Made by a program: the position numbers and the translations under genes
Notes under the pieces: generated by a model
Told to the model about the DNA's origin: nothing
Seen by the model: only the letters and a program-made list of their open reading frames with translations
The model's database searches: none
Part shown: one piece after another, positions 45,101 through 55,959 of the stretch
How the letters are laid out: each line of letters starts with the position of its first letter
How positions within the stretch are numbered: the first letter of the stretch is position 1
Assembly (NCBI GenBank): GCA_019916065.1
Contig: CM034239.1
Span: forward strand, 40,262,419 to 40,326,418
Direction: 5' to 3'
From: Vitellaria paradoxa
Lineage: Eukaryota; Streptophyta; Magnoliopsida; Ericales; Sapotaceae
Length of the DNA: 64,000 nucleotides

Positions 45101-48100
45101 CATTTTTTACAATAAATTTGGCCAAAAATAATAAAAAGTGGGACGATTTGAAATTACAATTAGTAAAGTGAAACAATTTTTAATATAGCAACTAAAATAA
45201 AATTAGGGTAAATCAGACTAATGTTAAATAAAATTTACCATTTTATTATTTACAATTTATTCGTAACAAGCTTTTATTAACAAATCTTCCATTAAAAGGG
45301 TCGCATGGTCATCTATTAATAAGCTGCATAATTATTTAATGAGAAATTTTCATGTTAAAATTGCAACAAATTAAACCTTTTGTTATTAATTGTTACACTC
45401 AAGAAATCAACAATTAAAATATATTTTAATACAAAAATTAAAATAAAAAATGAAATTTGTCCAAACAATTGTAAGTAGTTTTTCCCGGGAAAAGTGTTGA
45501 GGAAATTAGACAAATAAGCATCTATCGTTCTAATACCTCTTCTGTCAGTCGAGCATTCTCGGCCCGCAGATATTGTTCCTCCAGTACTGACATTTCCCTA
45601 AAAGCACTGGGGCCTCCACAGGTGGGGCAAGTGGCATTGTTAATGAGTTCTCTGTATCTGTAATTTTCAGCCATAAGCTTTGTGACCGAGGCTTGAAGCT
45701 CTGAGTTCTCTTTCCGTTCAACTCGCACCTTTGACAGATTACTTACAAGTCAATAATAATAATAATATCAAAATTAGAATTGAAAACATAAGTTTTAAAG
45801 TCATAATTTAAAAAATGATACTTTTTATTACATTTCTATTACACTTATTATATGTCATTACCCAATGCATTCTTACTACCGCTACCGTTATTATTATTGT
45901 ACCCTTTTTTTAAAAACCATGCCATACTTAAACCAAGGTAATGCAAAATAATGACAAGGTTTCACCTTCGCTTGGGTACGCCTGTTTTGGAACCAAAACT
46001 TGATTTGCTTGGGCTCCAAGTTCAATTCCTCACCGAGTTCCCTTCTTTGCCGGTCATCTGGGTGTTTACACTCGGAGAAGAAACTGGGACCAAGCAAAAC
46101 AAAATCAGGTGAAAAGACGCATCAAATTAAGATGCATTTAGCAAGCCTCCTTACTTAAGAATCAGTACTACAAGAAATAAGAACGTGAGTTTTTAAGTGA
46201 TGAAAAAATTAATCAAATTTTATCATCTATGATATTTTTATTGAACGTAATGCTACCACATCAGCATCTATGCTACTTCGGTGCCGATGCATGTAAATTT
46301 TGTACTATATAGTTCTCGACAATAGAATACCGACATTATCGCGAATGAAAATTGTGGAGTATACTTTAGTATCATTTATTATATATACTTTAAAAGAACT
46401 TGCATTTAAAAGTTAGCCGTTAAGAATAGGGAGCTCAAAATATATAACTGTGCAACAAATGTAACAAATACTACTTGTGAATTGTTACCGTCTAACTTGA
46501 AAATTATTATGTGATAATAGAAAAAATACTTATTCATCACTAAGGGTTCATCTGGAGCACTCAAAACAACGAAAAATTCTAAAAAATTATATAATGCTCT
46601 ACAAAATATTTTCATCGTAAATTACATGAATCTTTATAAATTTTTGTAAATTTATATATATTTATAAATCTCAACAAATTTTTATAAATTTTAATAAAAT
46701 TTTTATAAATTTTAAAAGTTTCTAATAGAAAAATTAAAAAATTTTTATTCAAATCCGTTAAAACAAATAAAAACTATTTCAACAGAATTATTAATGTTTA
46801 TTTTTTATGATTTTTAGTTTACACTCTAAATATTAAAAAAAATAATTTAAACCACATTCTGGGCTCGTTTGGAGTCCCAAATAAAACCAAAAAAAATCAA
46901 TGGATTGAATTGATGTGATGTAAAAATGATAAGTGGTAAAATGTGATTGGAGAAATTTAAAAATTTTTAAAATTTTTTTATTTTATTTGGGACTCCAAAC
47001 GAGCCCTCTACCTTAATTTTGGTAACTTACAATGCACGGGGGGAGGGAAAATAATAATTTTTGAGGTAAACGTACAATTTCAAAGGCTCATGTGTAAGTG
47101 GCTCCCATGGTGGGCCCCACACAAAAATGATTGGTAAATATCATATAATTGAGAGTAGACCAATTGTGATATACTTTTAATGACGCGTTCGTTGTGGCGA
47201 CTTTATGATAATGATAAATCCCTGAATAAATTTTTAGCAAGATCAAGATTATGTTGTGATGAACTCACGCTTCCAACCGTTGGATTTGTTCGGGAGAATG
47301 GCGGTTACGGCGCTTTTTCCGTGGCGAGTTATTGGGATCTTGATTATTATTCCCTGGGTTTTCAGTCTGGGTTTCGTTGCTGCCATCTTCCTCTTCTGGT
47401 GCGATTTGGACTGCGTTCTCTGGACTAAGCTGGCAGTGGCAGTCTGTCATGTTTGGCTGCCAACAACATAGATTAATATATGTGGATTCTCAACTTTGGT
47501 TTTCACTTTATGCAACATTAAAAAGGAACTTATCACGAAAGAGATGTCAAATTCATGTTTTAACGTTTAAAAATTTCAAATATATATGTATGTATGTACC
47601 GTAGAGGGTGGACTTATTTTGCACTCAAAAATAATACTTATACTCTATTTTATCATTTTTTTATTAAATAAAATTCACAATTACTCTCATTCTTATAAAA
47701 AAATATTTATTATAATAAAATTATACAACATACCTTATTAAAAAATAAATATAATTATTTAATTTTATTTAATGAAAAAAGTAGAGTGATGTATAAGAAT
47801 TTATTTGTATAGTGCAAACAGACCCACCCAAGTATTTATACATACATGTATATATAAAGAAACTAGCATCGAAAAATTAAAAAAAATAAGCGTTAAATAT
47901 TTATTCCATATAAATAGAGTGACAAAAAAATTAATAAAAATTATAATCTCGTAATTCAGAAAGTGAAATAAAAAATTAAAATTTTTTAAAATTTTAATAA
48001 AAGTTTCGCACGTTAAAAAAATATTAAAAATATTTAAAAAATTTTTTCTTTCATTATACAAGTTACGAACTCACAAATTATATTATTTTATCTCAATTTT

Positions 48101-48726
48101 TTTACCCCAAACACCCCCAACAAATGGTGCCCCACACAACCAAAGTACATACGAGTAACGGACCAAAACAAGAGCCTGTAACACGTGTTTGAAAATGAGT
48201 GGCAAAGCAGTTGACCAAGACCTTTTTTTTTTACGGGAGTTGACCGCGACTTCTAAAATTTATCTTTTACACAAGACTTTCTTCAGATTTCGAGGTGGGT
48301 TTTTTCTTCAAAGAAAACAAATGACTTTGGTCGAAAAAAGTCAACCTGGGGGTAAGTTTGGCAAAACAAATTAATAGTTTTTTTTTTCTTTTTTTTTTTC
48401 CCGTTTTATACGATTGTCTAATAAAATTTGATTTTTCTTTTGATTTCCATAGATTTTATCTACATTATTCACACTTTCTAAGAAATAATTATTTAAAAAA
48501 TAAAAAAATGGTTTTGTCCCTTTTATAGCTTTCTTATTTATTTAATTTGTTTTTGAAATTTCTTTAAAATAAGTTAATAACACATTTAAAATTTACCAAA
48601 ATAAAAAAAATTAAATTTTTGATTTAAAAAAAAAAGTGCGAATGAAGAGTTTTCCGAATACACCTGTTCATTAAAAGGACCAGAAGAAGATCCTGCCTCT
48701 GCTGAATTCGCACTGCCTCCTGACAT
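39173..48726 (-). CDS. HD-ZIP class IV homeodomain-START transcription factor
   Basis: There are eleven coding exons on the minus strand: 48664-48726, 47269-47456, 45966-46083, 45537-45728, 44340-44810, 44106-44207, 43780-43980, 41062-41242, 40685-40944, 39624-39719 and 39173-39511. All introns are GT..AG and all phases agree, giving 736 aa, usual for the class. The homeodomain is at 65-123 ([12 protein letters not shown] recognition helix). Next come a zipper-loop-zipper (124-187) with CPTCGG, a START domain (about 260-495; [48 protein letters not shown]) and a HD-START-associated domain ending [27 protein letters not shown]. These nuclear factors bind L1 boxes (TAAATGYA) and control epidermis identity, trichomes and cuticle. 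START motifs are nearest the PDF2/ATML1/HDG2 group, though the homeodomain is divergent (WFQNRR rather than WFQNKR). The 2.5-kb intron 7 contains a transposable element. Confidence 0.93.
41810..43262. mobile_element. Non-autonomous TIR element, copy 2, in HD-ZIP intron 7
   Basis: Same family as 28310-30425. The left end 'ggtcactatttatgaacttg..ttttagtcataccaaaaaa' and the reverse complement of the right end 'cttttagtcataccaaaaaa' form a long TIR. The interior has three to four units with 'acagtaccggtactgttttg' palindromes followed by 'aagatagctcaaaa', a different unit from copy 1. No coding region. Confidence 0.7.
46133..46140 (-). promoter_or_regulatory. L1-box match in HD-ZIP intron 2
   Basis: TGCATTTA on the + strand is TAAATGCA on the gene strand, a perfect match to the HD-ZIP IV binding site TAAATGYA. 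A second match, TGCATTTA, is at 46401-46408. An 8-mer like this is expected by chance in AT-rich DNA. Confidence 0.25.
46549..46858. repeat. Dispersed repeat in HD-ZIP intron 2
   Basis: Same family as 3398-3735 in the intron of P450 gene 1, in the same orientation on the + strand. Immediately followed by the MITE at 46861. Confidence 0.55.
46861..47006. mobile_element. MITE with a 26-bp terminal inverted repeat, 146 bp
   Basis: The left end GGGCTCGTTTGGAGTCCCAA (46861-46880, continuing AATAAAA) is repeated exactly, inverted, at the right end. TCT flanks both sides (46858-46860, 47007-47009). The TIR resembles the GGGCTTGTTTGG ends of the Tourist-like copies, but the 3-bp duplication is TCT rather than TAA/TTA. 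Almost perfect ends suggest a young insertion. It lies in intron 2 of the HD-ZIP gene. Confidence 0.85.
47960..48120. mobile_element. MITE of the 'acgaattacgaactta' family in HD-ZIP intron 1
   Basis: It contains 'cattatacaagttacgaact', then 'tattttatctcaattttttt', and ends 'ccccaaacacccccaa'. It is degenerate compared with the 8385-8552 copy. Confidence 0.5.
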
Positions 48727-48830
48727 CGCTGTTATATTCTGTCCAGCCGGAATGGTGATTCTGCGAAACCCCCCCTCGAAAGATCCTAAACACTTTTGAT
48801 AAAAAAAACTGCGATTAGTATACATAAAAT

Positions 48831-48838
48831 TACATTTA
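48831..48838 (-). promoter_or_regulatory. L1-box match upstream of the HD-ZIP start codon
   Basis: TACATTTA on the + strand is TAAATGTA on the gene strand, about 105 bases before the ATG, probably inside the leader intron. ATML1/PDF2-type genes are known to use L1 boxes for self-regulation. Here it is only a sequence match. Confidence 0.3.
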
Positions 48839-49079
48839 TAAATACACAGCTATACACATAAGTATGAATGCATCTTCTTTAATCACCTTTTTTTGGGATC
48901 ATTTTCCTTAATTTTTTCTCGTAGAGAAATTCTTGTCATCATTATTTTTTAATCCGGTAACAAAAATTATACTTTAAAAGAAAACGATTTTGCAGAGCAG
49001 ATTTGTTCCACTTAGAATGAGGAATGCATTAATGCGCAATGAAATAAATACTCAGTTAATATATATATATATATATTGA

Positions 49080-49262
49080 AACGTTTTTCAGTCGCACCCA
49101 TTCTTTCATGCCTCTTACAGTGGAAGATATTATAAATCTGTGACTGAAAAACATCCTTGCAGTGAAAGAAATTGTGAATTTGTCCCCAGAATTACGAACG
49201 TTTCCCCAACTTAAATGCGCCTCCGATCTTGAGAGACAAATTCACAATTCTTTTCACTGTGA
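49080..49262. repeat. Two interlocked hairpin repeats in the HD-ZIP leader intron
   Basis: GTTTTTCAGTC (about 49083) pairs with GACTGAAAAAC (about 49141). Next to it 'gtgaaagaaattgtgaattt' (about 49159) pairs with 'aaattcacaattcttttcac' (about 49239). Both look like MITE termini, one beside the other. No open frame. Confidence 0.55.
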
Positions 49263-49312
49263 GAGCAATGACACTTTCACACACACAGATATATATATGT
49301 ATGTATATATAT

Positions 49313-49432
49313 AATTGGACAGATCGAATTGTCAAGCTATATCAATTATATATAATATATATATATGTGTGTATATATAGTTTATATATATAATTGGACA
49401 GATCGAATTGTCAAGCTATATGAATTATATAT
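49313..49432. repeat. 79-bp tandem duplication
   Basis: 'aattggacagatcgaattgt' followed by 'caagctatat' occurs at 49313 and again at 49392, with TA-rich spacers. It lies in the HD-ZIP leader intron. Confidence 0.85.
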
Positions 49433-49717
49433 ATATCGTACCAACCAACAACGTATTCAACCCCACAAAGTATTCACCATTATCATCATCTCTTTCTCCG
49501 AGGTTCTCCATTCTCATGGAGCCACCGAGACTAACAATCGACTAGTGTGGTTTTGTAAACCACTTAAAAAACTAACAAAATAGTAAAAAAGGTAAACGTG
49601 TATATACTAGTGTGCACACACACACGCAGTTTTATATATATATATATATATAAAATAATAGTCTACAAAATACCTTACTAAAGCAAAAGATCAATTGAAG
49701 AGCACTGTAATAAGAAG

Positions 49718-49741
49718 CTACTTCGAAACTCTAATGTTCAT
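49718..49741 (-). promoter_or_regulatory. Short upstream ORF in the HD-ZIP leader
   Basis: On the gene strand an ATG (49739-49741) opens seven codons (MNIRVSK) closed by TAG (49718-49720), inside the predicted leader exon. If transcription starts near 49768, ribosomes meet this uORF before the main start. Confidence 0.4.
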
Positions 49742-49792
49742 GGGTGATAAAGAGATTGAGAATACAATTGTGGGTGGCTTGTGATGAGATCC

Positions 49793-49806
49793 TTTTTATA
49801 GGTCAA
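49793..49806 (-). promoter_or_regulatory. TATA box and W-box core of the HD-ZIP IV gene
   Basis: On the gene strand the order is TTGACC then TATAAAAA (49793-49800) then GG. Transcription would start about 25-35 bases further on, near 49768-49760, just before a C/T-rich leader. This is the best TATA box in the region upstream of the gene. Confidence 0.5.
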
Positions 49807-49979
49807 TGGGGGGTAAGAAGCAGCCAACGAGGGCGGATGGGAGAGATAAGGTCGACGAGGGAGAAAGTGACACATGCACTGACAGTCGAGAGAATCGGAA
49901 GGCAAGAGCAGAATTAGGGAATCGAAAACTAGAGCGCAAATGGTGAAACTGTGGGGAGGGCAGAAACGGAAAGGCAAAA

Positions 49980-52900
49980 GTTTGGAGAAATAATATTAAA
50001 ATATTTGATTTTGCAGTAATTGTGAAGTGCCTGGAGAGTGTAATAGTATTTATTGGGGATGAAGAGGTGATTTTCTTTCTAAAAAGAGAGGGGGTGTTTG
50101 CCTGTTTGGGATGGAATGGTGTAAAGACTTAATTTATTGCAACCAACCCCGAAAAAGCTATGGCAGGTGGGTTCATGATTCTACGATGGAAGGTCGACAT
50201 TAGTTGAAAAAAAAATCTTTAATATATACTGAAGCAACATAAAAAATAAATTAATTAATTAATAATAAAAATTATAAAACACTTCAAATTCAAATTACTA
50301 AAAAAAAAAAAAAAAGTCCTAAATTGTAGCAGTGTGAAATCGAAAATATGAGTAATAAAGTTTTGCTAAGAAAGATCAAATTTAAATTTCAATATTTTTA
50401 GAAGGATATTGTTGTTCAAAATTTTATAAATTTATGAAAATATTCTGAAACTCATCACTTAAAAACTCTTAACGATAGTTTCATATAAACTCTTCTACAC
50501 TTTAAAAATCCCTCAAAACTTATGAATTTTTTACTCTCGAATATAACCTTAGGTATGTTTAAAACAAAAATTTGTAAAAAATAAAAGTGAAGGGGAAATG
50601 TAAAAACTTCTATATGTTTATTTACGATTAATTAAATAAAAATTTAATTTTTTAATAAATGTCAATTTATTTTCTTCTCATTTTCTTACCCATCCAAAGA
50701 AATAAAATTAATTTTACATGTTTCAATTTATTTTTCTTTGTTACTTTTTTTTTTTGTTCTTTCAATAATTTTTTGTTCCGAACGTACCCTTAAAGGCGTG
50801 TTTTTTTTTTTTGGAAAGGTGTTAAAGGCGCGTTGGTTGGCACGTTTCACTATGTGGCATTTCAAAACGTGCCCTTATTATGCTTTCGATTGGAATAAAA
50901 AAAAGTGAGATAAATTGAGATAAATTTAAAGTTTGTAATACGTGTTATAAAAGAAAAAAATTAATGTAATATAAAATTAATAAAAATTTATAAAATTTTT
51001 CAGAAAAAAATTGACAAACCAAACAAAGCCTATCGAAACTACCTTGCGCTAATAATTTGGTAAATGTAAGTATTATAAAATTTGTTTGGAGCTCTAAATT
51101 TTGATAAAAACATTAAAAAGTATATATTTTTTTAAATGTTTAGAATATGAAGTAACTTTTAAAATTTATTGAGTGTTGGTATTTATTTTGACAAAAAAAA
51201 AATTTCTAAAGCCGTTTTTGACAAAACTTTCAATTTTTAAATTTTAATTCTCATTTTTATTTTTTAAAAACTGAATATGGAAATTCTAAATTTATTTTAA
51301 GTTTTCAATTTTTAAGAAAATGAAAACTATTTTCAAAATTTTTAAAAATTATGAAAAATTAAAAGGTATTTTCTAAAATTTTTATTTTCAGTTTTTGCTC
51401 CATTTGAAGCTCTCCAAAAAAAATAAAATCTTACAAATATCTAAAAATACGAATAATGAGACAGTAAAATTTAAAATTTTCACCTACTACACAAATTACG
51501 AGACATTTAGTTTTACAATTTTATGCTATTTTATATAATTTTATACAACTCCAAATACCCCTTTTATTTTTTTCACAATTACCACTAGTTACAACCATTA
51601 CCCACAATTAACTACTACTACTATCTACTAGTCATTACCAACATTTGACTACCATCTCCTGTTGCCGTCGCTGCCACCGCTCACTTTTACTCACCGTCAA
51701 TAGTCGCTAGCTCTCTTACCCACCTCCAACTATTGTTAATTTTTGCTCGCCATCAATCTAATTTTACAAAATTCAGATTCAATACGTATACTTGGATCCG
51801 ATCTATTTTGAGAAATAATTTTTTTCTTCAACTACCATTTCAAAAAATAAAAATATATACATAATTCAATCTATATACACACCAAAACAATTAAAATAAA
51901 AGTAACAGAAGTTGTTATGCTTTTTCCATTGGATTACTTGGCTTTTTTTTTTTTTTTCAATTCTTGATTTGATAATGAAATTGTGATTGGTGATGGTACA
52001 TTTTTTATCTTCATTTAATATAAAAATATATTAAATTTAATTTAATTAATAATTAAATTTATCAATAATTAATTTAATATATTTATATTAAATATAATAA
52101 ATTATATATTAAATATAATGTAATTAATAATTAATAATTAAATAAATTACAATTAAATTTAATTAATTAAAATATTAAAAAATATTTTATTAAATTATTT
52201 TTATAAATAATATAACTAAATAATATTTAATATATTTTATTTTTTTGAATTAAATTGTTTTACTAAAATATAATTAAAATAATTCAATTTAATTAATTAA
52301 CTAATTTAATTAAACAAATTAATTACATTACTAGAGTAATTATTTTCAAAAAATAATATAATAAATTTTATTTAATATATTTTTATTGGATTAGATTATT
52401 TTTTATAAATAATATAATTAAATTTAACATATTTAATTAATTAATAACTATAACTATCAGTTAGTAATTATCGTTGCCAAACATACTTTTATGTTTTTAT
52501 TTTTTTTCTGCTATGAAAATGAAAACTAAAAATAGAAAACTAAACATAAAAATTAATAATTAATAATTTTATCAATTAATTCATAAAATTTGTGTAAAAG
52601 TAACACGTGACGAAATTTTATTGGAGAAAATTATGAACCTTTCAAGTTTTTTTTGAGTTTTTCAAATTTTTTTTACATTTGTGTCAAAATACACTACTAA
52701 AAAATTTAAAAATTAGTTCGAACAAATGGTCAAATGTGCATTCGAACAGGTTTTCAGAGTTGGAGTTTTTCTTAAAGCGTTTTGGAATTTTTTTAGAGTT
52801 CTTTCTTGAAATTTTTTAAGGTTATTTGGTGCTTCAAACCGGGTCATTGTTTGGCTACGATTTTTAAAGTACATTCATTAAATATAAAGATACTAATTAA

Positions 52901-54413
52901 ATATAAATAAACATACAGTAAATTTTTAATTATTTTTATTCTTTAAAAATATTTAATTTTATATTAAGGATAACTCAAGATACAGTAAATTTTTAATTAT
53001 TTTTATTTTAAAAGATATTTAAATTTATATTAATTTAAAATTTTCATTATTTATTTTTCTTTATTTGTGTTTAGTTGTTATTACTTTCATTTAGTTGTTA
53101 ATCTTAATCTAAAAAAAATTAATATATCTTTATTTATATTTTTTTATAAATTTAAATATTTTAAAAAATATATAAATAACTAAAAGTTTATTATTTTTTA
53201 TTTATTTTAGTTGTTATCTTTATTTGTTATATCTTTATTTATTTTGAGTTTGTAACAGTAGCCTCCACAATGGATTGAGGAGGATCCAGTAAAGATGTAA
53301 TACAATTTTAATTTTTTTAATTTTTAAAAATATTTAAATATATTAATTTAAAATTTTGATTATTTGTTTGTCTTTGGTTGTTATTTTTATTTAAATTTAT
53401 ACTAGTTTAAAATTTTAATTATTTTAAAATTTATCTTTTGATTGTTATCCTTATTTATCTTTAATTACTATATTTTTATTTATCTTTGATTTTTATTTTT
53501 ATTTATTTTGGGTTTATAACAAGAACATTTAGATTTCACTTAAGAAAACCTAACATTCCATATTTTCTACTAAACAATAAACGATGTCTAGTGTATTGGA
53601 ACTCCTCTTAATCCTTTCAATCCTTATTTTAATGTTTCATTTTCTTCTTTTCTCTTTCATTATGGAAAACTTTTTTTTTCCTTTTTTTCTCTTTCATCAG
53701 TAAATATTTTTTCTTTATTAATTATTAATTGATTCACCCTCAGGTAGTATTAATTGAACGGTTGAGATATAACTTTAAATCCTAAAGTTTAAATGCAATT
53801 TTCAAAAGAGTATCCTTGACTTTAGTCACATCACAATTATAAGAAGCAATAAGATTATTATTTTCTTTTATATAATTTTTTGTCAAAATTGGAATTTTTT
53901 AGGTATCTTTAATGTATGTTATTAATATTTTAAAAATAATCACAAAAAAATTTAAAAATAAGAAAATTCACGTGTGATTAAAATAAATTGACTTTTTTCT
54001 CCTTTATATTTCTTCTATTTTTAGTCATTTCTTTCAAATTAAATCTTTTACAAAAATGTGAATAACAGTCTAAAATTATCAAAAATGATAAAAAGAAAAC
54101 TTTAATAAAAGTTTATAAAAAAAAGTAGTTAAAAATAAATGAATTCTTTTGATTTACCAAACCGTGACATAATGATTTGTGTGTTTGGAGTGCCAAATTT
54201 GGCAAAAGATTGCTTCTTTCTCTAATTTTTTTAATTTTATTTAACTTTTTTCACACTAAAAATTTCTAATTTTTTCAACTTTCTCTAACTTTTACCAACT
54301 TTTATAAAAAATTTCCAATTTTCTTCTCAATTTTAATAATTTTTGTATACTTTTAGAGGAACATACTAAATACTTAACAATTCAAAATTTATTTAATTTC
54401 TATATTTTTTTCT
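49980..54413. other. AT-rich intergenic DNA upstream of the HD-ZIP IV gene
   Basis: No gene is supported. There are MITE-family copies at 50880-51035 (reversed) and 51400-51570. 52010-52450 is almost pure A/T with TTAATTAATTAA runs like those in the 17222-18122 element. The rest is low-complexity A/T DNA with no recognisable coding sequence. Confidence 0.55.
50880..51035. mobile_element. MITE of the 8385-8552 family, reversed
   Basis: 'gtgagataaattgagataaa', then 'gtttgtaatacgtg', then 'aatgtaatataaaattaa' and finally 'ccaaacaaagcct' match the reverse complement of the Tourist-like copy at 8385-8552 almost throughout. Confidence 0.65.
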
Positions 54414-55312
54414 TAAGTTAATTACATTGACACCCCTCAATTATACCTCATTTTTAACTCACCCCATTCATTTATTAAACCTAATAGTTTGACCCCTCGT
54501 CTACTTAAAAGGGGTTTTGTTTGGAGATTGTTAAAAAAATCGGTTAACTTTTTATTTATTTATTAGGGTAACTATGCCTTATTTTCATTTTACCCTTTTT
54601 GTCTATTAATCTTAACACTTTAACCAGTTCACCTGTTTAAAAGAGACTTCGTTAAAAATAGTTAAAAAAGTTCGTTAACTATATTTATTTATTTATTATT
54701 CCTTAATTATCTCAATTTGTTTCTAATATGATTATTACTCATATATTCAAATTTCTGATGTGATTAACATATTCAAATTAGATTTTTTTTTGTTGGGTTT
54801 TGGTCACCCTATTTCTTTATACCAAAAACAAAAATAATATATAATTTATTTTTTATTTTTGAGTCGAGTTTTTTTAGATTGGTTAAGAACAAAATCGCTT
54901 TATTTAATTTATAATAGAAAATCAAATAAAATATCTGACCATGCAAACCTCCAGTGATAAGATCTAAATTTGAATATGTGAGTAATGATCACATTAGAAA
55001 TATAATAAAATAATTAAGAAATAATAAATAAATAAAAATTTACGAACTTTTTAACTATTTTTAAAAAATAAGTGAGGGGATCAAAGTGTTAGGGTTAATA
55101 GATGAAGGGAGCAAAATGAAAATAAAGCATAGTTGAAAAGGTGTTAGTGTAAATAATCTTAATAATAAATAAAAAATTAATAGATTTTTTTAACGGTTTC
55201 CAAGCAAAATCCTTTTTAAGTATACAAGGGAATTAAAGTGTTATGATTAATAAATGATGGGGTCAATTAGAAATGAAACATAGTTGAAAGGACCTCAGTG
55301 TAATTAATACTT
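54414..55312. mobile_element. 0.9-kb fold-back element, arms about 350 bp
   Basis: The left arm (54414-54775) matches the reverse complement of the right arm (54965-55312) along nearly all its length: 'taattacattgac' against 'taattacactgag', 'tacttaaaaggggttttg' against 'tacttaaaaaggattttg', and 'aaatagttaaaaaagttcgt' against 'aaatagttaaaaagttcgt'. The spacer is about 190 bases. No transposase. Mutator-like or fold-back type; the transcript could form a long hairpin. Confidence 0.75.
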
Positions 55313-55735
55313 TTTTTCTTTATTAAATTTCAGCACTCCTTACGGGTCAAAACAAAATCACATTTCAAATGAAGAGATAAGGTTAAGAGTTTGAAAATCC
55401 ACGTAAGCCTATGGGAATGGGATGCTTAAAAGTCAAAAGAAAGAATATTATGGAAAGAATTAATTAATTACACGAAAAAGTGAAAAAAAAAAATGTTTTT
55501 GTGTTATGTGCGGTCATAATTATTTTCCGTTACAAATCAAAAGAGTTTTTGCGTGCGTTCAGATTGACACAAAAAAAAAAAAAAATGTTGGTAAAAATTT
55601 GATAAAAATTATAATCTCCTAATTTATGTAATAAAATAAAAAATTAATAATTTTTCAAGATTTTTAGAATTTTCTATTATAAAGTTTTAAAAAGTTTTTG
55701 TTTCAATTAAACAAAAGCAATAAAATAAAGAGTTG

Positions 55736-55941
55736 ACCTACCTCTGGTTGGTTCAGTGGAGCAGGAGTCAAGCTTAAAACTTGAGTGATATAACCAGGTC
55801 GCAGGTTTGATTCTTATTTGGAGTGGCTAGGATTTAAGTGAGGGGTCGTGGCGGTGGGATGCTGCGTTAGTTCTTCCGAGAGTTTGTAACTCAGTGGATA
55901 AAACCGCTAGGTGATTTCTTCCGTTACCAAAAATAAAATAA
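55736..55941 (+). mobile_element. tRNA-derived SINE with a 17-bp target duplication
   Basis: A Pol III A box TGGTTCAGTGG (55749-55759) and a B box GGTTTGATTCT (55804-55814) head a 206-bp element ending 'gttaccaaaaa(taaaa)n'. It is flanked by the direct repeat 'aataaaataaagagttg' at 55719-55735 and 55942-55958. It is transcribed by RNA polymerase III and copied by LINE enzymes in its active state. Whether it belongs to a named plant SINE family cannot be told here. Confidence 0.85.
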
Positions 55942-55959
55942 AATAAAATAAAGAGTTGT

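Larger units (their letters stand above)
48727..49768 (-). promoter_or_regulatory. 5' leader and leader intron of the HD-ZIP IV gene
   Basis: A non-coding first exon is predicted from about 49768 to 49679, ending at a GTAAGG donor (49673-49678 in + coordinates). It is followed by an intron of about 0.9 kb with an acceptor near 48787-48793 ('tgtttag' or the upstream 'caaaag' on the gene strand). Introns in the 5' leader are common in HD-ZIP IV genes. The main ATG is 48724-48726. Exact edges need transcript data. Confidence 0.5.

Noticed and set aside
49738..49977. Minus-strand open frame upstream of the HD-ZIP gene
   Set aside because: No domain. It overlaps the TATA box and predicted leader and has the composition of promoter and leader DNA.
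55749..55814. Possible tRNA gene
   Set aside because: A and B boxes are present, but there is no acceptor stem or cloverleaf, and the whole is bounded by a 17-bp duplication with an A-rich tail, so it is a SINE.
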